Origin: Bolinopsis microptera
Taxonomy: Eukaryota > Ctenophora > Tentaculata > Lobata > Bolinopsidae
Direction of reading: 5' to 3'
NCBI RefSeq assembly: GCF_026151205.1
Contig: NW_026971795.1
Span: 1-51,676, forward strand
DNA: 51,676 nt
Shown here one piece after another: positions 1-10,511 of this stretch; the first letter of the stretch is position 1, and the number at the start of each line of letters is the position of its first letter. Under the pieces are notes generated by a model that was given only the letters and a program-made list of their open reading frames with translations, was not told where the DNA came from and searched no databases. A program made the position numbers and the translations under genes.

Positions 1-524
1 TTAATTTCGTAAAATAGTTTTGAAATACTTGATATTTTAGACAATGTAAAGATTTCAAGCCCTATAATGAATAAATTGTTCATTTTCTTGTAGCGCAATT
101 GGGTCGGATCGCGCAAAGTTGTAAAATTGACATCAACAAAAATTGACATCGATTTTGTTACTATACCAGTATATTACTAACCACGCACCACTACAATGCA
201 AGCAAAATTTTAGCGTCTATTATAAAACTGGCTGTTTGTTAACGTAACGCGCACGGGTGATACTCGTAAAATATTTGTTGATCCATAGAACAATTCGGCG
301 CGCGTCCTGGTAGACGCGTCCTGGTAGGTTGTAAATCTACAAGCTGTATGTAGTTATAGCAAGCTACGAACAGTAAAGGGTTTTACTTATGACTTAGGAA
401 ACAATTGTTTTGCTCACATAAGGATCAGTGACAGAGTCGTTTACATGGACGTTAAACTAAAACCCAATCGGGTAAACAAACCACCTTGTTATATCAGAAT
501 TATAAATTGTGACAGTTCCTACTA
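1..524. other. Intergenic/repeat DNA, no gene seen
   Basis: AT-rich sequence with many stops in all frames. The only recognisable item is the dispersed repeat copy at 254-342, listed separately. From about 525 an open stretch leads into the endonuclease part of the first retroelement. Confidence 0.5.
254..342. repeat. Dispersed repeat copy 1 (about 90 bp)
   Basis: Shares the block GGTGATACTCGTAAAATAT and, about 30 nt later, TCGGCGCGCGTCCTGGTAG followed by GGTTGTAAA and CTACAA with a second copy at 3672-3760 in the same orientation. The end forms a small hairpin (TTGTA, 4-nt loop, TACAA). Copy 1 also has an internal direct duplication of GCGTCCTGGTAG. The two copies bracket the plus-strand retroelement. 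The family is unknown. Confidence 0.7.
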
Positions 525-1302
525 ATCCTAAATCAGTCCAGAACCCTCAACTAGCTGATCATTTTATGCGTGAGCTTCTTGAGGCTATCAGTGTTCCTCT
601 GCTCGATTTGAAGTATGGATGTTAGGTGACTTCCATGCCAAGTTTAGGCAAGCGTTCACTTGTTGATGAAAGAAAATGGTTTACAGCCAGCCAATAGGTA
701 GGCATGGTGTTGGTAGAAGGAACGAGAATGGAGAGAGATTGTTACATTTTCTGGCAGCAAATGGCTTATTGCTACCAATACTTCATTCTCCCACAGCAGC
801 AGGCATATAACTACACGCACTGGATGGATAAGAGACCAATCCACCCGAAAGAGTAACACATACTTCTCACAGATAGACTATATACCTTGCAAGTCCAGGA
901 GCAAAGCACTACTGACTGATGCAAGGTCATATGCGGGAACTAAGCACCGCAAGTGACCACAAGCGTGTAGTTGCAAAAGCAGTTTTTTCCCTGCGTTATA
1001 GTTTCTACAGGAAGAAGAGGACTACTCAGAAGGCATTCAACACAACCACTCTTGTAGGTAGCATTGCAGCGCAACAACAGTTTAAATCTGCACTTACTGT
1101 TAATATCAACCAACTTGTATCTGAACCTGACTATTCTTCTAATGATACTGTCAACAGTTCGGAAAACTATTTTAAAAGTATTGAGACTGCTGCCATCTCC
1201 ACTGTGGGTACTACGCGAGCCACAGCGAAAAGGAGACACCACTCTTCTGATAGTGAAGTTGTGAAATGTCAGAGGAAAGAAAACGATTGCTACAACTACT
1301 GA
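525..1302 (+). pseudogene. Non-LTR retrotransposon relic 1: APE-type endonuclease part
   Basis: Decayed endonuclease/exonuclease/phosphatase-fold region of a non-LTR retrotransposon ORF2. This enzyme nicks target DNA to prime reverse transcription. Visible across shifting frames are LGDFHAKF near 619 (the family's GDFN-type motif), a GRHGVGRRNENGERLLHF stretch near 690-750 (the G-x-G-x-x-N-x-N-G-x-x-L block), a QIDYI motif near 868, a DAR-x-Y stretch near 915 and a SDHKRVVAK segment near 953 (the terminal SDH-x-LV motif). Several frameshifts separate these pieces, so no intact enzyme can be made. The order endonuclease then RT on the same strand as 1660-3060 shows that they are one element. 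The clade (RTE-, Jockey- or CR1-like) is not resolved. Confidence 0.8.
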
Positions 1303-1429
1303 TAATAATGAATACAGGAGACCAGAAAGGACTTGAGATCAAAAATTAACAAACTCTCAAATGACATTAAGAGCGACTGAATACTCTCAGAATAGAAGTT
1401 GCAACAAGTCCTTGCAGACCTCTATCAAT

Positions 1430-3060
1430 AATACAGACGACGGCCGTAAAATGTTTGAAGCTGTCCGGCAACTACAGGTAACATAGAAATCAGACTCCAT
1501 CTCTGTTTTTAATGACAAGAATCAACTGGTAGATAATGAGAGTGACAAAGCTGACATTATACGCAACTATTTTGAGCAACACTACACAGGACCAGACAGT
1601 GGTACCTCCACTTGAGCCGTTTGTTGGCAGTCCCTCAGCCACTAAACAATCCATAACATCCTTTTGAAGTGGAACAAGCTGCCAAAAAGCTAAGAAATGG
1701 TAAGGCTGTTGGTCCTGATGGTATACCAAACGAATTCCTTAAACACGCCCCACCTATTTTCTATTCTACATTTGCACAACTGACCAATCAATCTTTTGAA
1801 CGTCATGAACATGTACCTTCATTCACTGAAGGATCCTTACCCCACTGCAAAAAACCTGGTAAGCCACGTGGACCTTTAAAAAGTTTGCGCCTCTTGTCTT
1901 TTAAACGGCACCAGGAAGATATTGTCCATGATAGTCCTTAGACGCATTCAAAGACAAGTTTCTCAGTACACTGGACCCTTGGCAAAATGCCTACAAGCCT
2001 GGCCATAGCTGTGCAAATATTGTTTGGACACAACGGATCCTAGTTTCAGTTGTAAAGGAGAAACGCTGGTCTCTACACAAAATGGGTATTGATATGTCAT
2101 CTGCATTCGACACCATTAAGAGATCAGTTTTGCTAGAACTTCTTGCTGATGCTGGTTGTAGTGAAGACGACCTCCGACTGGTAAGGTACCTACTCTCATG
2201 TACCAAACTGAAGATTAAAGTGAGGGTCTACCGATCAGGGGAGTTCATTGTCACGATAGGTGCGTTCCAAGGTGATAGTTTGTCTGGAAACCTTTTCACC
2301 CCTGTATTTGGCTGGCGCACTTTACCACCTTCGTGGCCTTTATGTCTTATCTAAGACCCAACCCTCCGTTTGCTGAAAACCTGCTACCTCTTGAGTGGGA
2401 GTACGCAGACGACGCAGACTTCACAGACGTGGATAAAAAGAATTTGGAGTCCATGTTACCAATATGCAAGGAGATATTGGAGGAGTTGGGATCTTTTTGT
2501 CAACGAATCAAAAACAGAGTTCACACATATCTATCTGGCCGAGAAGAACGAAGTTGATGACAAAGGAGAGCCACTTCGAGAAAGAGAGCCCTGGAGATCA
2601 TCTATCTCACTTGGTTCCAATTGTGCAGCAACGAGGACATAAAAAGACGATGTATTCTGGCAAATCTTGCTTTCCCAAACCTACAAGAAAGTTTGGGAAC
2701 AAGGTAAAAACGCATACCTCTTAAGACCAGACTTAAGATCTACGAAGCCCAGGTGGTCTCCGTCTTAATGTATAATTGTAGCTGCCTGGACTGCTTCAAG
2801 CAGCTACTGGAGTAAACTGGATATTTGCCACAGAAAGCATCTGAGGCAAATCATCAGAATGACTTACCCTAATATAATCAAAAACGACACCCTTTACAAG
2901 AGATGTGAAGTGGTTCCATCCCCAGTGAGTAGCGTGTTGCATGTGCACGTGGAGGATGCTCGGACATGTCCCTTCGCAAGTGAATAACAACTCACCTGCA
3001 CAGCTTGCATTACACTTTGCAGTAAGAGAGTCAGAGTACTAAAAAGGGTAGAGTATGTAG
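1430..3060 (+). pseudogene. Non-LTR retrotransposon relic 1: reverse transcriptase part
   Basis: Continuation of the element that starts near 525. RT signatures in order: an AAKKLRNGKAVGPDGIPNEF block at about 1675-1735 (RT domain 1-2 region), a GPLKSLR stretch near 1870, an IDMSSAFDTI motif near 2086-2115 (catalytic first Asp region), FQGDSLSGNLFT near 2266-2300 (the PQG block, first residue changed) and EYADDADF near 2398-2420 (the catalytic YADD box). The distal part near 2940-3040 resembles the usual C-terminal segment with a LGH motif and an SPAQLALHFAV-like stretch. Frames change near 1925, 2320 and 2500, so it is inactive or badly sequenced. Sequence to about 3300, AT-rich with AATAAAG, may be its 3' UTR. 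Confidence 0.85.
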
Positions 3061-3785
3061 ACACCAGTGTTCGAACATGCTTAATGACTTTTAAATTTGA
3101 TTTAGGTTAGCAGGAACATTCCCATTTGTAAAATACAGACGATTTGTACAATTTAAGACTTTTTAGCTCACTGATAGAGCGGGATGGAAGAAGCTTGTTA
3201 TAAGCGTGCATGTATCAGTTTTTCTCTTTTTTCTGGCGTATTTATCAGATCTTTTAAGGATGTCAATTATGTTCTATTTTTGATTTGAATAAAGTTATAT
3301 AATAATATATAATAACATAAGGAAAATAAAATTGGTATAACATAAATTCGATTTATTAAGGCCCATGTTAGGGTTAAGTTGGAGTATCACCTTCACATAG
3401 GTATACACGTTGTATACCTAAACGCGGCACGCCGGCCGCTCGCGCTCAAAAGGGGTTACAGCGTGTGTCAAATGTGTGATGGTGGTTTATCCTGGCTTTT
3501 GGTTGGCGGGTATCGGAAAACATTTCCAAAAAATCGAGCAAATGATACTTTGAAGGGTTCTATATGCTAAAGCACATTAGGCTGTTCACTTTTCGTGGGG
3601 AAGGTTCCATAGTTTCATTACATTCACTCTTGACGGATGTTACTCGTCTAAATTTCTTCGAAATAGCTTAACAGGTGATACTCGTAAAATATCTGTTCCA
3701 TATATTGGACCGTCGACGAGAATAACTCGGCGCGCGTCCTGGTAGGTTGTAAACCTACAACGAAATAGCGCGCCGGTTTAGTCCA
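3061..3785. other. Spacer after retroelement 1
   Basis: Probable 3' UTR of element 1 up to about 3300, then unique-looking sequence with a GC-rich patch near 3420-3450 and dispersed repeat copy 2. The short open frame 3379-3570 has no recognisable similarity and I do not call it a gene. Confidence 0.4.
3672..3760. repeat. Dispersed repeat copy 2 (about 90 bp)
   Basis: Direct-oriented partner of 254-342. It has the same start (GGTGATACTCGTAAAATAT) and the same end block (CTCGGCGCGCGTCCTGGTAG, then GGTTGTAAACCTACAA with TTGTA/TACAA arms). The central 30 nt differ. It lies 25 nt from the inferred 3' end of the minus-strand RT relic. Confidence 0.7.
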
Positions 3786-4870
3786 TTAACAATGGACAAC
3801 ATTCACTGCAAAGGAATTCTCGCAATGAGTGGCCACTGATTCATATTGTTGCGATTTATTGTTTAGTGGTCCTCGACTGTTGATTGGGTTGTAAATGGAC
3901 AGGCAACTAAAGGGCAAGGAATGTGCAGGCCTGAAAGCTTTTGCACATACCGAAATGTTAGTCCAGATGAATTTTTGGAGAAAGGCTCTTACATCGATTA
4001 AATACAAATTGTTGGGAGAAATACTAATTGTTTCTATATCAGTGATTTTGCTGGGGTTCCAGACTGGGCAATAGTATTGCAGCTTGCTTCTCACCTTGTT
4101 TTGAAAAGGGGGAGCATCAGGAAAGGTGATCTGTCACTGATGACACTTAAGACCCATGATGCCATTTCCCTAGCAGTTTTCAGCATCTGATGGATATGGG
4201 GCGTCCATGCGCAGTCATTTGAAAGGAGTACTCCAAGGTCCCTGACTGTTTGTGTTGGTTTGATAGTTAACCCCGTTTGATAAGCTTTAGCTGTTACAGT
4301 CTTTGTTGAGAAGGGAGTTCTCTCAGTAGCAGGGATTTATTAAGCTTGTAGTTGATAACTAACGGATGACATTAAACAGGTCCTCTTGGAAGCAAACACC
4401 TTGCGTACTAAATCAGCAATCTTGCCTATAAGCTTCATGTCATCAGCAGAGACCTTTCCAAGAGCAGTCAATAACGTGTCCAGTTGGTCATCTATATAAA
4501 GAATAAACAAGATTGGACCTTACACACAACCACTGCCCGCAGGCGATTCTTTAAGAACTCAGCAAGCCACTGTAGAGTTTTGCCTGTTATAATGCTGTAG
4601 CGTTATTTTTGGCTAGAAGAATATTGTCATCCACTTTATCAAACGCCTTAGCTTACTTCATCGCCACTATTGAGGGTCTTTAGGATATTGTCTACATGGT
4701 CAAAAGTTGAGTGAGACAACACCTTTTTTTACGGAAAACCATGTTGGTGCGGAGACAAAAAGCTGTTTGATTAGATGAGAAATGATGAAGACTGGTCGGT
4801 AGTTGGCTGCTGATGTGCGGTCACCCTTTTTGTACACAGGCGCTAAAAGGGAAGGGGGCGCCAATATGCA
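3786..4870 (-). pseudogene. Non-LTR retrotransposon relic 2: reverse transcriptase
   Basis: Minus-strand RT remains, read in several frames from 4870 down to 3786: a KKGDRTSAANYRPV block near 4850-4800 (the classic KGD...NYRP motif preceding the catalytic domain), a KVDDNI-type remnant near 4630, SADDMKLIGKIADLV near 4460-4410 (catalytic ADD box), VRDLGVLLSNDCAW near 4240-4200 and RSKLQYYCPVWNPSK near 4095-4050 (the conserved block after the palm domain). The motif style is CR1/Jockey-like and differs from relic 1. Frameshifts and stops are frequent. No endonuclease part is visible upstream, so the copy is probably 5'-truncated, as is common for these elements. Confidence 0.8.
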
Positions 4871-5206
4871 ACATTATGTGCGTAAACTTCACAGTCTGTA
4901 CTCTCCGATCCTGTATATAGGAGCTTGAATCATGCAGCTAGATAGAATAAATCTATGCTAGCCATGGGACACTGAAGGTCAGCTTGTATGTGTAATTCTT
5001 TTCGCACGCGATTCTCAATCAGGATTCACCAAAAAACAACCACTTTTCAAGGGTTTTTATGGGATTGTTCCAAAACCTGGTAGTAACAAACTAGGGTCAA
5101 TAGTTTTTGATGCTGGGATAAAAAGCAATTGGTAAGTCTCAATCTCAGCAAATAAATTTACAATTATCAATAATATGAAGACCAAGCATGTGCCTCCTCT
5201 GACAGG
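4871..5206. other. Spacer upstream of the vinculin-like exons
   Basis: No confident gene. A plus-strand open stretch near 5060-5135 (GIVPKPGSNKLGSIVFDAG) stops in frame. It could be a remnant of a preceding exon but has no clear match. Confidence 0.3.
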
Positions 5207-5427
5207 GATAGCAAAAAATATGCTCAAAAGAGCAAATTTATTGAAACATTTACCATTGATTCAATACAAACAGTGCAGGTAATGTTAAGATATGCTAAGC
5301 ATGTCCCTCGAAGTGAAGAAATCGTCATGGCACCAGCTACTGCACAATTGGTACAACTCACCATCAGCTCTGGAACTTGCTCGGAGACAGCACATCCCTG
5401 TTCCTGACATGCTACCCAGCAGCGGAG
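5207..5427 (+). CDS. Vinculin/alpha-catenin-like gene, N-terminal exon(s)
   Basis: First recognisable piece of a vinculin-superfamily protein, which in animals links cadherin or integrin complexes to actin. An acceptor (CTCTGACAG) precedes the frame beginning DSKKYAQKSKFIETFTIDSI, which fits the N-terminal helix of the family (the TRTIES/EQTLLP-type start). The sequence either continues through 5278 or is interrupted there: CAG|GTAATG is a possible donor, and CTAAG at 5299 a possible acceptor 21 nt later, which keeps frame. A frame change lies between about 5350 and 5390, after which ARRQHIPVPDMLPSSG leads to a donor GGAG|GTTAAT at 5427 (phase 1). The true initiator is not visible. Confidence 0.5.
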
Positions 5428-5561
5428 GTTAATTTGTTGCGTTATTTGTTTAATACTTAACTGTAAATTATTTTGGTTTTATAAACCATTCATAATATGC
5501 ATTTGGCAGTTTTTGCCACAAATTACTTATTAGCTAATTCCAGTGATCTTCTTTTAGATAG

Positions 5562-5638
5562 TAGTCGAAGCTGGACGATCATTCACCATGGCTGCTGAGG
5601 AAGAGGCTTCAAGACTTTCAACAGATTGTTCCAGACAA
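5562..5638 (+). CDS. Vinculin/alpha-catenin-like gene, exon
   Basis: A 77-nt exon bounded by TTTTAGATAG and a consensus donor CAA|GTAAGT. It enters in phase 1, joining GGA-G of the previous exon to TA, and leaves in phase 0. It encodes VVEAGRSFTMAAEEEASRLS and a few more residues, an Ala/Glu-rich helix that fits the second bundle of vinculin and alpha-catenin between the N-terminal bundle and the RxxL segment. The ATG inside (5589) is unlikely to be the start because the upstream part stays open and phase-compatible. Confidence 0.6.
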
Positions 5639-5926
5639 GTAAGTGAACTGATTAATGTCCTTAACTCGTTTATAAAATAGAATGATTAGTATTGTCTGGT
5701 TGTCATTACAAAATGATTTTGATGTTGAGGATGTTTTGATAAAATTGTTGTTTAACGTTGGAAACCTTTTCGACCGATGTCTTAACTGCGTACCTTGGTT
5801 TCTGATACAATAAACTGCCACGTGTTATAATGAATCGTTATATCAAACCACACAAGAATGTCAGATATGCTTCTAGCAAAGCCCTGGGGTAAGATTGACA
5901 AATGTGACAGAAACAAATCTATGCAG

Positions 5927-6067
5927 GTGCGCAGTCTGACCAAAGATTTGAATCTTGCTGGTAGCGATCTGATGAGTGTTAGTCATGCTCTACGCACTGA
6001 TCAATCTGTTGCTTTACGCACTGCCCTCCGTGACTCCTGCTTCCAGTATAATTTAACTGTTATGAAG
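5927..6067 (+). CDS. Vinculin/alpha-catenin-like gene, exon
   Basis: Exactly 141 nt (47 codons), phase 0 at both ends, between CTATGCAG and the donor AAG|GTAATG. The product segment runs from VRSLTKDLNLAGSDLM to NLTVMK and aligns in order with the alpha-catenin helix pair around the AGDLMKAA...VRAARALL region and the equivalent vinculin stretch: GSDLM, then a short acidic linker, then a long helix. The reading frame remains open upstream to 5858, but the splice-phase fit favours 5927. The next intron (6068-6183) contains a poly-C tract and ends in TTATTTCAG. Confidence 0.65.
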
Positions 6068-6183
6068 GTAATGTTTATAACCCCCCCCCCCCTCCCCCCA
6101 TATTATTTATTATGTACTCTTCATTAAATTGTATTTACGAATATGTAACAGTTTGATTCGCATTCCCAAACTTATTATTTCAG

Positions 6184-6510
6184 ATATTGTTGTCACTAGA
6201 TGGTCAAAAGATCAAAATAATCAAAAGTTGCGGTGAACAGCTAGTTGCAGAAATACACTCTATTCCTCATACCTGTGGCAACATGAAAACTTTGGTTCCA
6301 CTCTTCAAACATTTCATAGAAGATCTAACTCAATTTTGTTACAGAATCACAGATTACCATAAAGAAATAAAGGACAAAAACACCAGGGCAACTGTGGAAC
6401 AAGGACTGAAGATTATCAAAACGTACGCCGACAGTCATATCAAATATTTTGCAAGACCGGGGCAGGAGATCTGTAATTCAGACAGACAGTCAGCTGAACG
6501 AGAACATTAA
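6184..6510 (+). CDS. Vinculin/alpha-catenin-like gene, large exon (intact part)
   Basis: Opens directly after the strong acceptor TTATTATTTCAG in phase 0. It encodes about 100 residues of amphipathic helix starting ILLSLDGQKIKIIKSCGEQL and passing TRATVEQGLKIIKTYADSHI, which parallels the alpha-catenin sequence order (helix after the ADMADVYKLL region, then the KxxMAAARGIL helix followed by an Asn-Arg-Asp stretch). It ends in a frame change near 6490-6507. This is the best preserved long piece of the gene. Assignment to the superfamily is from helix order and local similarity; I cannot decide between alpha-catenin, alpha-catulin and vinculin. Confidence 0.65.
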   Translation: MLLSLDGQKIKIIKSCGEQLVAEIHSIPHTCGNMKTLVPLFKHFIEDLTQFCYRITDYHKEIKDKNTRATVEQGLKIIKTYADSHIKYFARPGQEICNSDRQSAEREH

Positions 6511-9040
6511 ACTTTGTGACCACAGTTAGGAATATGCTGGGCGCTTTAAACACAATAGATGTGGAATCAGCTACAAGATACTTGGAACTTGTGCTCCACG
6601 CCAGTATCGCAGTCGCTGGGGAAACTTCGTCCAAGAGGAGGAATATCATCAGCACCATTTGCAGCAAGATCATTAGAGTAAGATCTGAACTTGCAAAGTT
6701 ATTCGCAGTTACAAGTCAGTCAAGTCAGTCTTGGAATGTCATCAACAGCTCTCCAACCAGATGGGGGAACAGTTCTCCGAGTTAAACAGAACCTCTCACA
6801 GACCTACAAATCATGCGAGCAAACCACTGAACAGTTCAAACCACTGGTAAATCTGAGAGAGGCTGCTCAGAGTCTTATGTACAAAACGATCCTGAATTGG
6901 AGAAATACATAGAGAGATTTAAAACAGCATGCGAACAGGTCTGATTGATATCACGGAATATGCAGTTGAGGTCAGTAAGAGGATGATGACAACATTTTGG
7001 TACTACAGAGAATTGCTGCTGATATAAGCATCCTTGGCCCGAAAATCATTGCCTGTGCTTTATCTGTTCACCGCCCATCCTAATGAAAATGTAACTCTTG
7101 CTTTCATGAATGCAATGTGTAACGAGTGGTCTAAAGTAGTTTCCAGACTGTTGGCTCTCATCGACAATTTAACAAACCTGGCGAGTTTCTTAGAGCTTCA
7201 GAAAGTCACATTAATAAAGATGTAGCACTCTCTAAACAAGCATTTATCAACCAAGATACTGTCGCTTACTTCGCCGCTGCCAAAGCTATGATCAATAAAG
7301 CTCAGAGAGTTTTCCACGTAGGGCAGAAGGAACTTTTAAAATCGACCAGCACCACATTCTCCTCTCAACTTGAAGCTGCATTAGCTGATTTGGAACACGT
7401 GCTACCGAGGATTATCTCACTAACACAAGCTACAGTTGAGGACTTTAAAGATATAGAATCTCAAGAAGAACTTGCTGGAGTGGCCCATGAAATAGCGCGC
7501 GCTGTGCACCAGATAACGACAGTGGTGTGTGAGGACCAGGGAGATGAAGTAACTACCCAGGTAGATGCTGCTTAATAGACTGGCATCTGCTTCAGGGGAG
7601 ACACTGGCTTCTTTGATATCGGGGTTCAGACCTACTCGGAAGATATCACCAGTAATGGCACTGAACCCCCCGATATCTTGCTGCAGTTTGCTATGAAGGA
7701 CGACTCTTTAGATCCTGATGACATTAACAAGCTTGTTGGAGTGAAGGGTATTAGAAAACCCCCAGCTTCTATTAACGATGCTATCATCTGCCTGGCAGAT
7801 CTCATCACCACCGCTATGAACGGGGAGACGGTAGAAAGTTGTATTTCAGTCCAGACTGCTCACTGCGGTAGGATAAAGGAGTTAAGTCAGCAGTGTCACA
7901 GCCTCTCTGATAATCAGACCCGGCTCAGAACCATAGATTTCCTGGTTAAAGAAATGAACAAACTGACCCCAAGTGTTAACGACGCAGCCAGGAAAACTGC
8001 TAGCAATAACAAAAACGCAGTAGCGATAGAAAACCTGCGGTGGAGTGCTCGTCATTGGGCTGACAGTGTGATAGTTCTGGGTAAAGCATATGATGACTTT
8101 GGGTTGGGACCCAGTTCCAGTCATCAAGCAGTGAAAGTTCCCCTCAATGAACGGTCTAATATCAGCGGCTACATCAGGTGAACAAGGACATGACAGAGGC
8201 CGCAGCTAGACTCCTTATCTCTCAGAACAACTAAGGCAGATAGACCTTGCTACCTACTGTTTCTGCAGCGTGTCTCAGTTCCACAGTGGCACAGCAGATA
8301 GACAATACTTCAGGGGAGTTGGGAGGACGTGTTCAGTGAAATGAGTAGAACCTCCCAGGCTCAGGCTCATTGCCAAGACGACGTTACACTGTCTTATCTG
8401 GAGCACGTGTGCGCGCAATGGCAGGAACTGTACTTAACAACTGTGTACTTTGGTGGCTGATAACCAACCTGATACTATACCAGACGAAACGGAACTAGGC
8501 ATACCACCCTCAAAGTTAACATAGCTATCGGCAACTTATTTCCTCTGCTAAATTGGCAATCGTCCAAAAGTTCAGGTTCTGGGTAAACTCTCTGTCAGCC
8601 ATGACAACTAAAATGAGGAGAATATCCAGACCTTTTGATGAGTCCTAAGGAGTCTCCTGAGTACCAGCGAGATTACATAACGTAGGTTAACGAGGAGTTG
8701 ATGAACATTACTCCTGAGGTTATTAAGTTTTGGTCTGCTTGTTGCGGCTGACATCATGATAAGGATTTTCTGTTCTCAACTTGATGCTTACGGAAGGAAT
8801 GGGTAGATAAAATGATCAGCTTGTCAAATGCTCTGGAAATGATACCAGAGATGAGTAATAAACAGCAAGGACGATGCAAGGAAGCTGTAAGTCTAGAGAG
8901 TGAAGAATTGAAACGTAGAGCTTGATTCAGTGACAGTGGACTTTGAAGAACCGCCTGAATCTCGCTCCAGGTACACACAGACAAAGAGAGAAAACACAAC
9001 CATCACCCTAAGGACCTCCCACCAGCCAATCAAGCTGCAG
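6498..9040 (+). pseudogene. Vinculin/alpha-catenin-like gene, frameshifted distal part
   Basis: Same exon continued, but the frame changes at least eight times and there are in-frame stops. It is either a pseudogene or a consensus with indels. Pieces in order: VESATRYLELVLHASIAVAG at 6553-6612 followed by a KRRNIISTICSK helix (fits the alpha-catenin M1 segment with its SxEERLESIISGAAL start); DPELEKYIERFKTACEQ near 6890; LAFMNAMCNEWSKVVSRLLA at 7099-7158 (the family FxxQW block); AAKAMINKAQRVFHVGQKEL at 7276-7335; a linker with DIGVQTYSEDI near 7617; a second module at 7790-8130 (LVKEMNKLTPSVNDAARKTA, then WSARHWADSVIVLG); a third at about 8170-8450; a fourth at about 8690-8850. The last 40 codons (8921-9040) are open and end at CTGCAG|GTTACA. 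Confidence 0.55.
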
Positions 9041-9254
9041 GTTACAGGCTACGTCCCCCTTTCTGTGCTTTTCGGGGGGGGGGGGTGAGAGACGGGGTAC
9101 TGGGCCTGGTGGTAGCTGGTACAGGCTAAGTCCCCATTTCTGTGCTTTCATGGGGGGTGGGGGGGGGGGGGGGGGGGGGGGGGGGGAGAGAGGGGGAGAG
9201 GGGGTACTGTGGGTGGTAGCTGGTTACAGGCTAGTCCCCCTTTCTATGTTTTCT

Positions 9255-9297
<43 letters not shown>

Positions 9298-9395
9298 GAG
9301 AGGGGGTACTGGGGGTGGTAGCTGGTCACATGCTAGTCCCTCTTTCTGTGTTTTCTGGGGGGGGGGGGGGGGGGGAGAGGGGGTACTGGGTACCT
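9041..9395. repeat. G-rich minisatellite, left block
   Basis: Tandem units of about 70-76 bp, each with a G-run of very variable length followed by GGTACTG, GTGGTAGCTGGTCACA, then CTAGTCCCCCTTTCTG and GCTTTCTG. The first unit starts at the exon end: AGCTGCAGGTTACAGGCTA at the inferred splice donor (9033-9051) corresponds to TAGCTGGTTACAGGCTAG in the units. G-runs up to about 40 nt are unlikely to be correctly called. The poly-Gly open frames here are artefacts of the repeat. Confidence 0.9.
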
Positions 9396-10511
9396 ACCTT
9401 GGGTACCTAGGGTATCCGTTTTCGGGCTAGCACGCCCAGGCCAAGACCATCTTGCGTCTCCACCACCGGTGACCTCCGTTATCATGTCTTGCTCACAGCC
9501 AATTCCAAGATTGAATTGCCATTTGCCCCTGTATATCCAGGGGTAGGAGGGGTGTCGGGGACCGGTATGGAGAAAGCGATCAAGTGCTGCCTTGAATTTT
9601 GGCAAGGTTGGATAGACTTGATGTCGTGAGGCACAACGTTATACAAAGCAGAGGCCACTGAAGGGAAAGAATGGAACCTCATGGTGTTGATGCTTTTTGT
9701 ATTTTGATCCGCCAAGAGGACGAAGACATGTAACTCCTCTTCTTTGAGAGTGTTGGAAAGAAATGTTTACACTGTTAGGAATCTCACCGTAGTAAATTTT
9801 CCAGACAAGGATGATCATGTACCTCTCGCGGCGGCGCGGTAGGGAGTAGAGATCAAGCTGCTTCAGGCGCTCCCAGTAGCTAAGATGCTTGTATCCTGCT
9901 ATTTTCGCAGTGAATGAGCGTTGGATCGACTCAATCATGATTATGTCACACTGCAGGTGAGGCGACCAGAGAGCACAACAATACTCGGTAATAGAGCGGA
10001 CGTATGTCTTGAAGAGCATCATCATCGTGTCTTTGTCTCTGGTAGAGAAGTTCTCAGTACCCATCCAGCTTTGCTCGCTGCCTCAGAAGGACTTCTTGTG
10101 ATGTGTTGACGCCAGGAGAGATCACTGTCAACATACACACCGAGATCTTTCACGACATCATCAGAAGATATCGATGCACCAGATGGTAAAAATGTAGGGT
10201 TTCTTTAGCTCAGGGTTCTTACCAGCTGGAGAAGTTGGAACTTACTTTCGTTTAGCTCCATGTTGTTTGCTACTGCCCATCGCACTACTGCACAGAGATC
10301 TTCCTGGAGACATTTGCAGTCGGACGGGGAGCTGATGTTTTTGTGGAGCTTGGAGTCATCAGCGAAACACTTTTACTTTGCAATGTCTTACAACTAGGAA
10401 CAGGTCGTTGATATACAAAATAAATAGCAGTGGGCCCTAACACAGTGCCCTGTGGTTACCCCACTTAGCACCATTATGACGAGAGATTCAATACCATCGA
10501 CAACGACATGC
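9396..10511 (-). pseudogene. Non-LTR retrotransposon relic 3, CR1/Jockey-like, inserted in the G-rich array
   Basis: A 5'-truncated, frameshifted RT fragment on the minus strand. In gene order: an SGV...G block near 10467 and GPLLFILYINDL near 10440-10405, FADDSKL near 10368-10350 (catalytic ADD box), LNESKFQLLQL near 10255, SSDDVVKDLGVYVDSDLSW near 10170-10115, then an open frame 10064-9639 with FKTYVRSITEYCCALWSPHL (conserved post-palm block) and LSYWERLKQLDLYSLPRRR, and the terminal block near 9700-9480 with FHSFPSVASALYNVVPHDI and a GNSILELAVSKT end. The G-rich array resumes on the other side. CTGGG occurs at both edges (9386-9400 and 10510-10515), compatible with a short target duplication. 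Confidence 0.85.
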
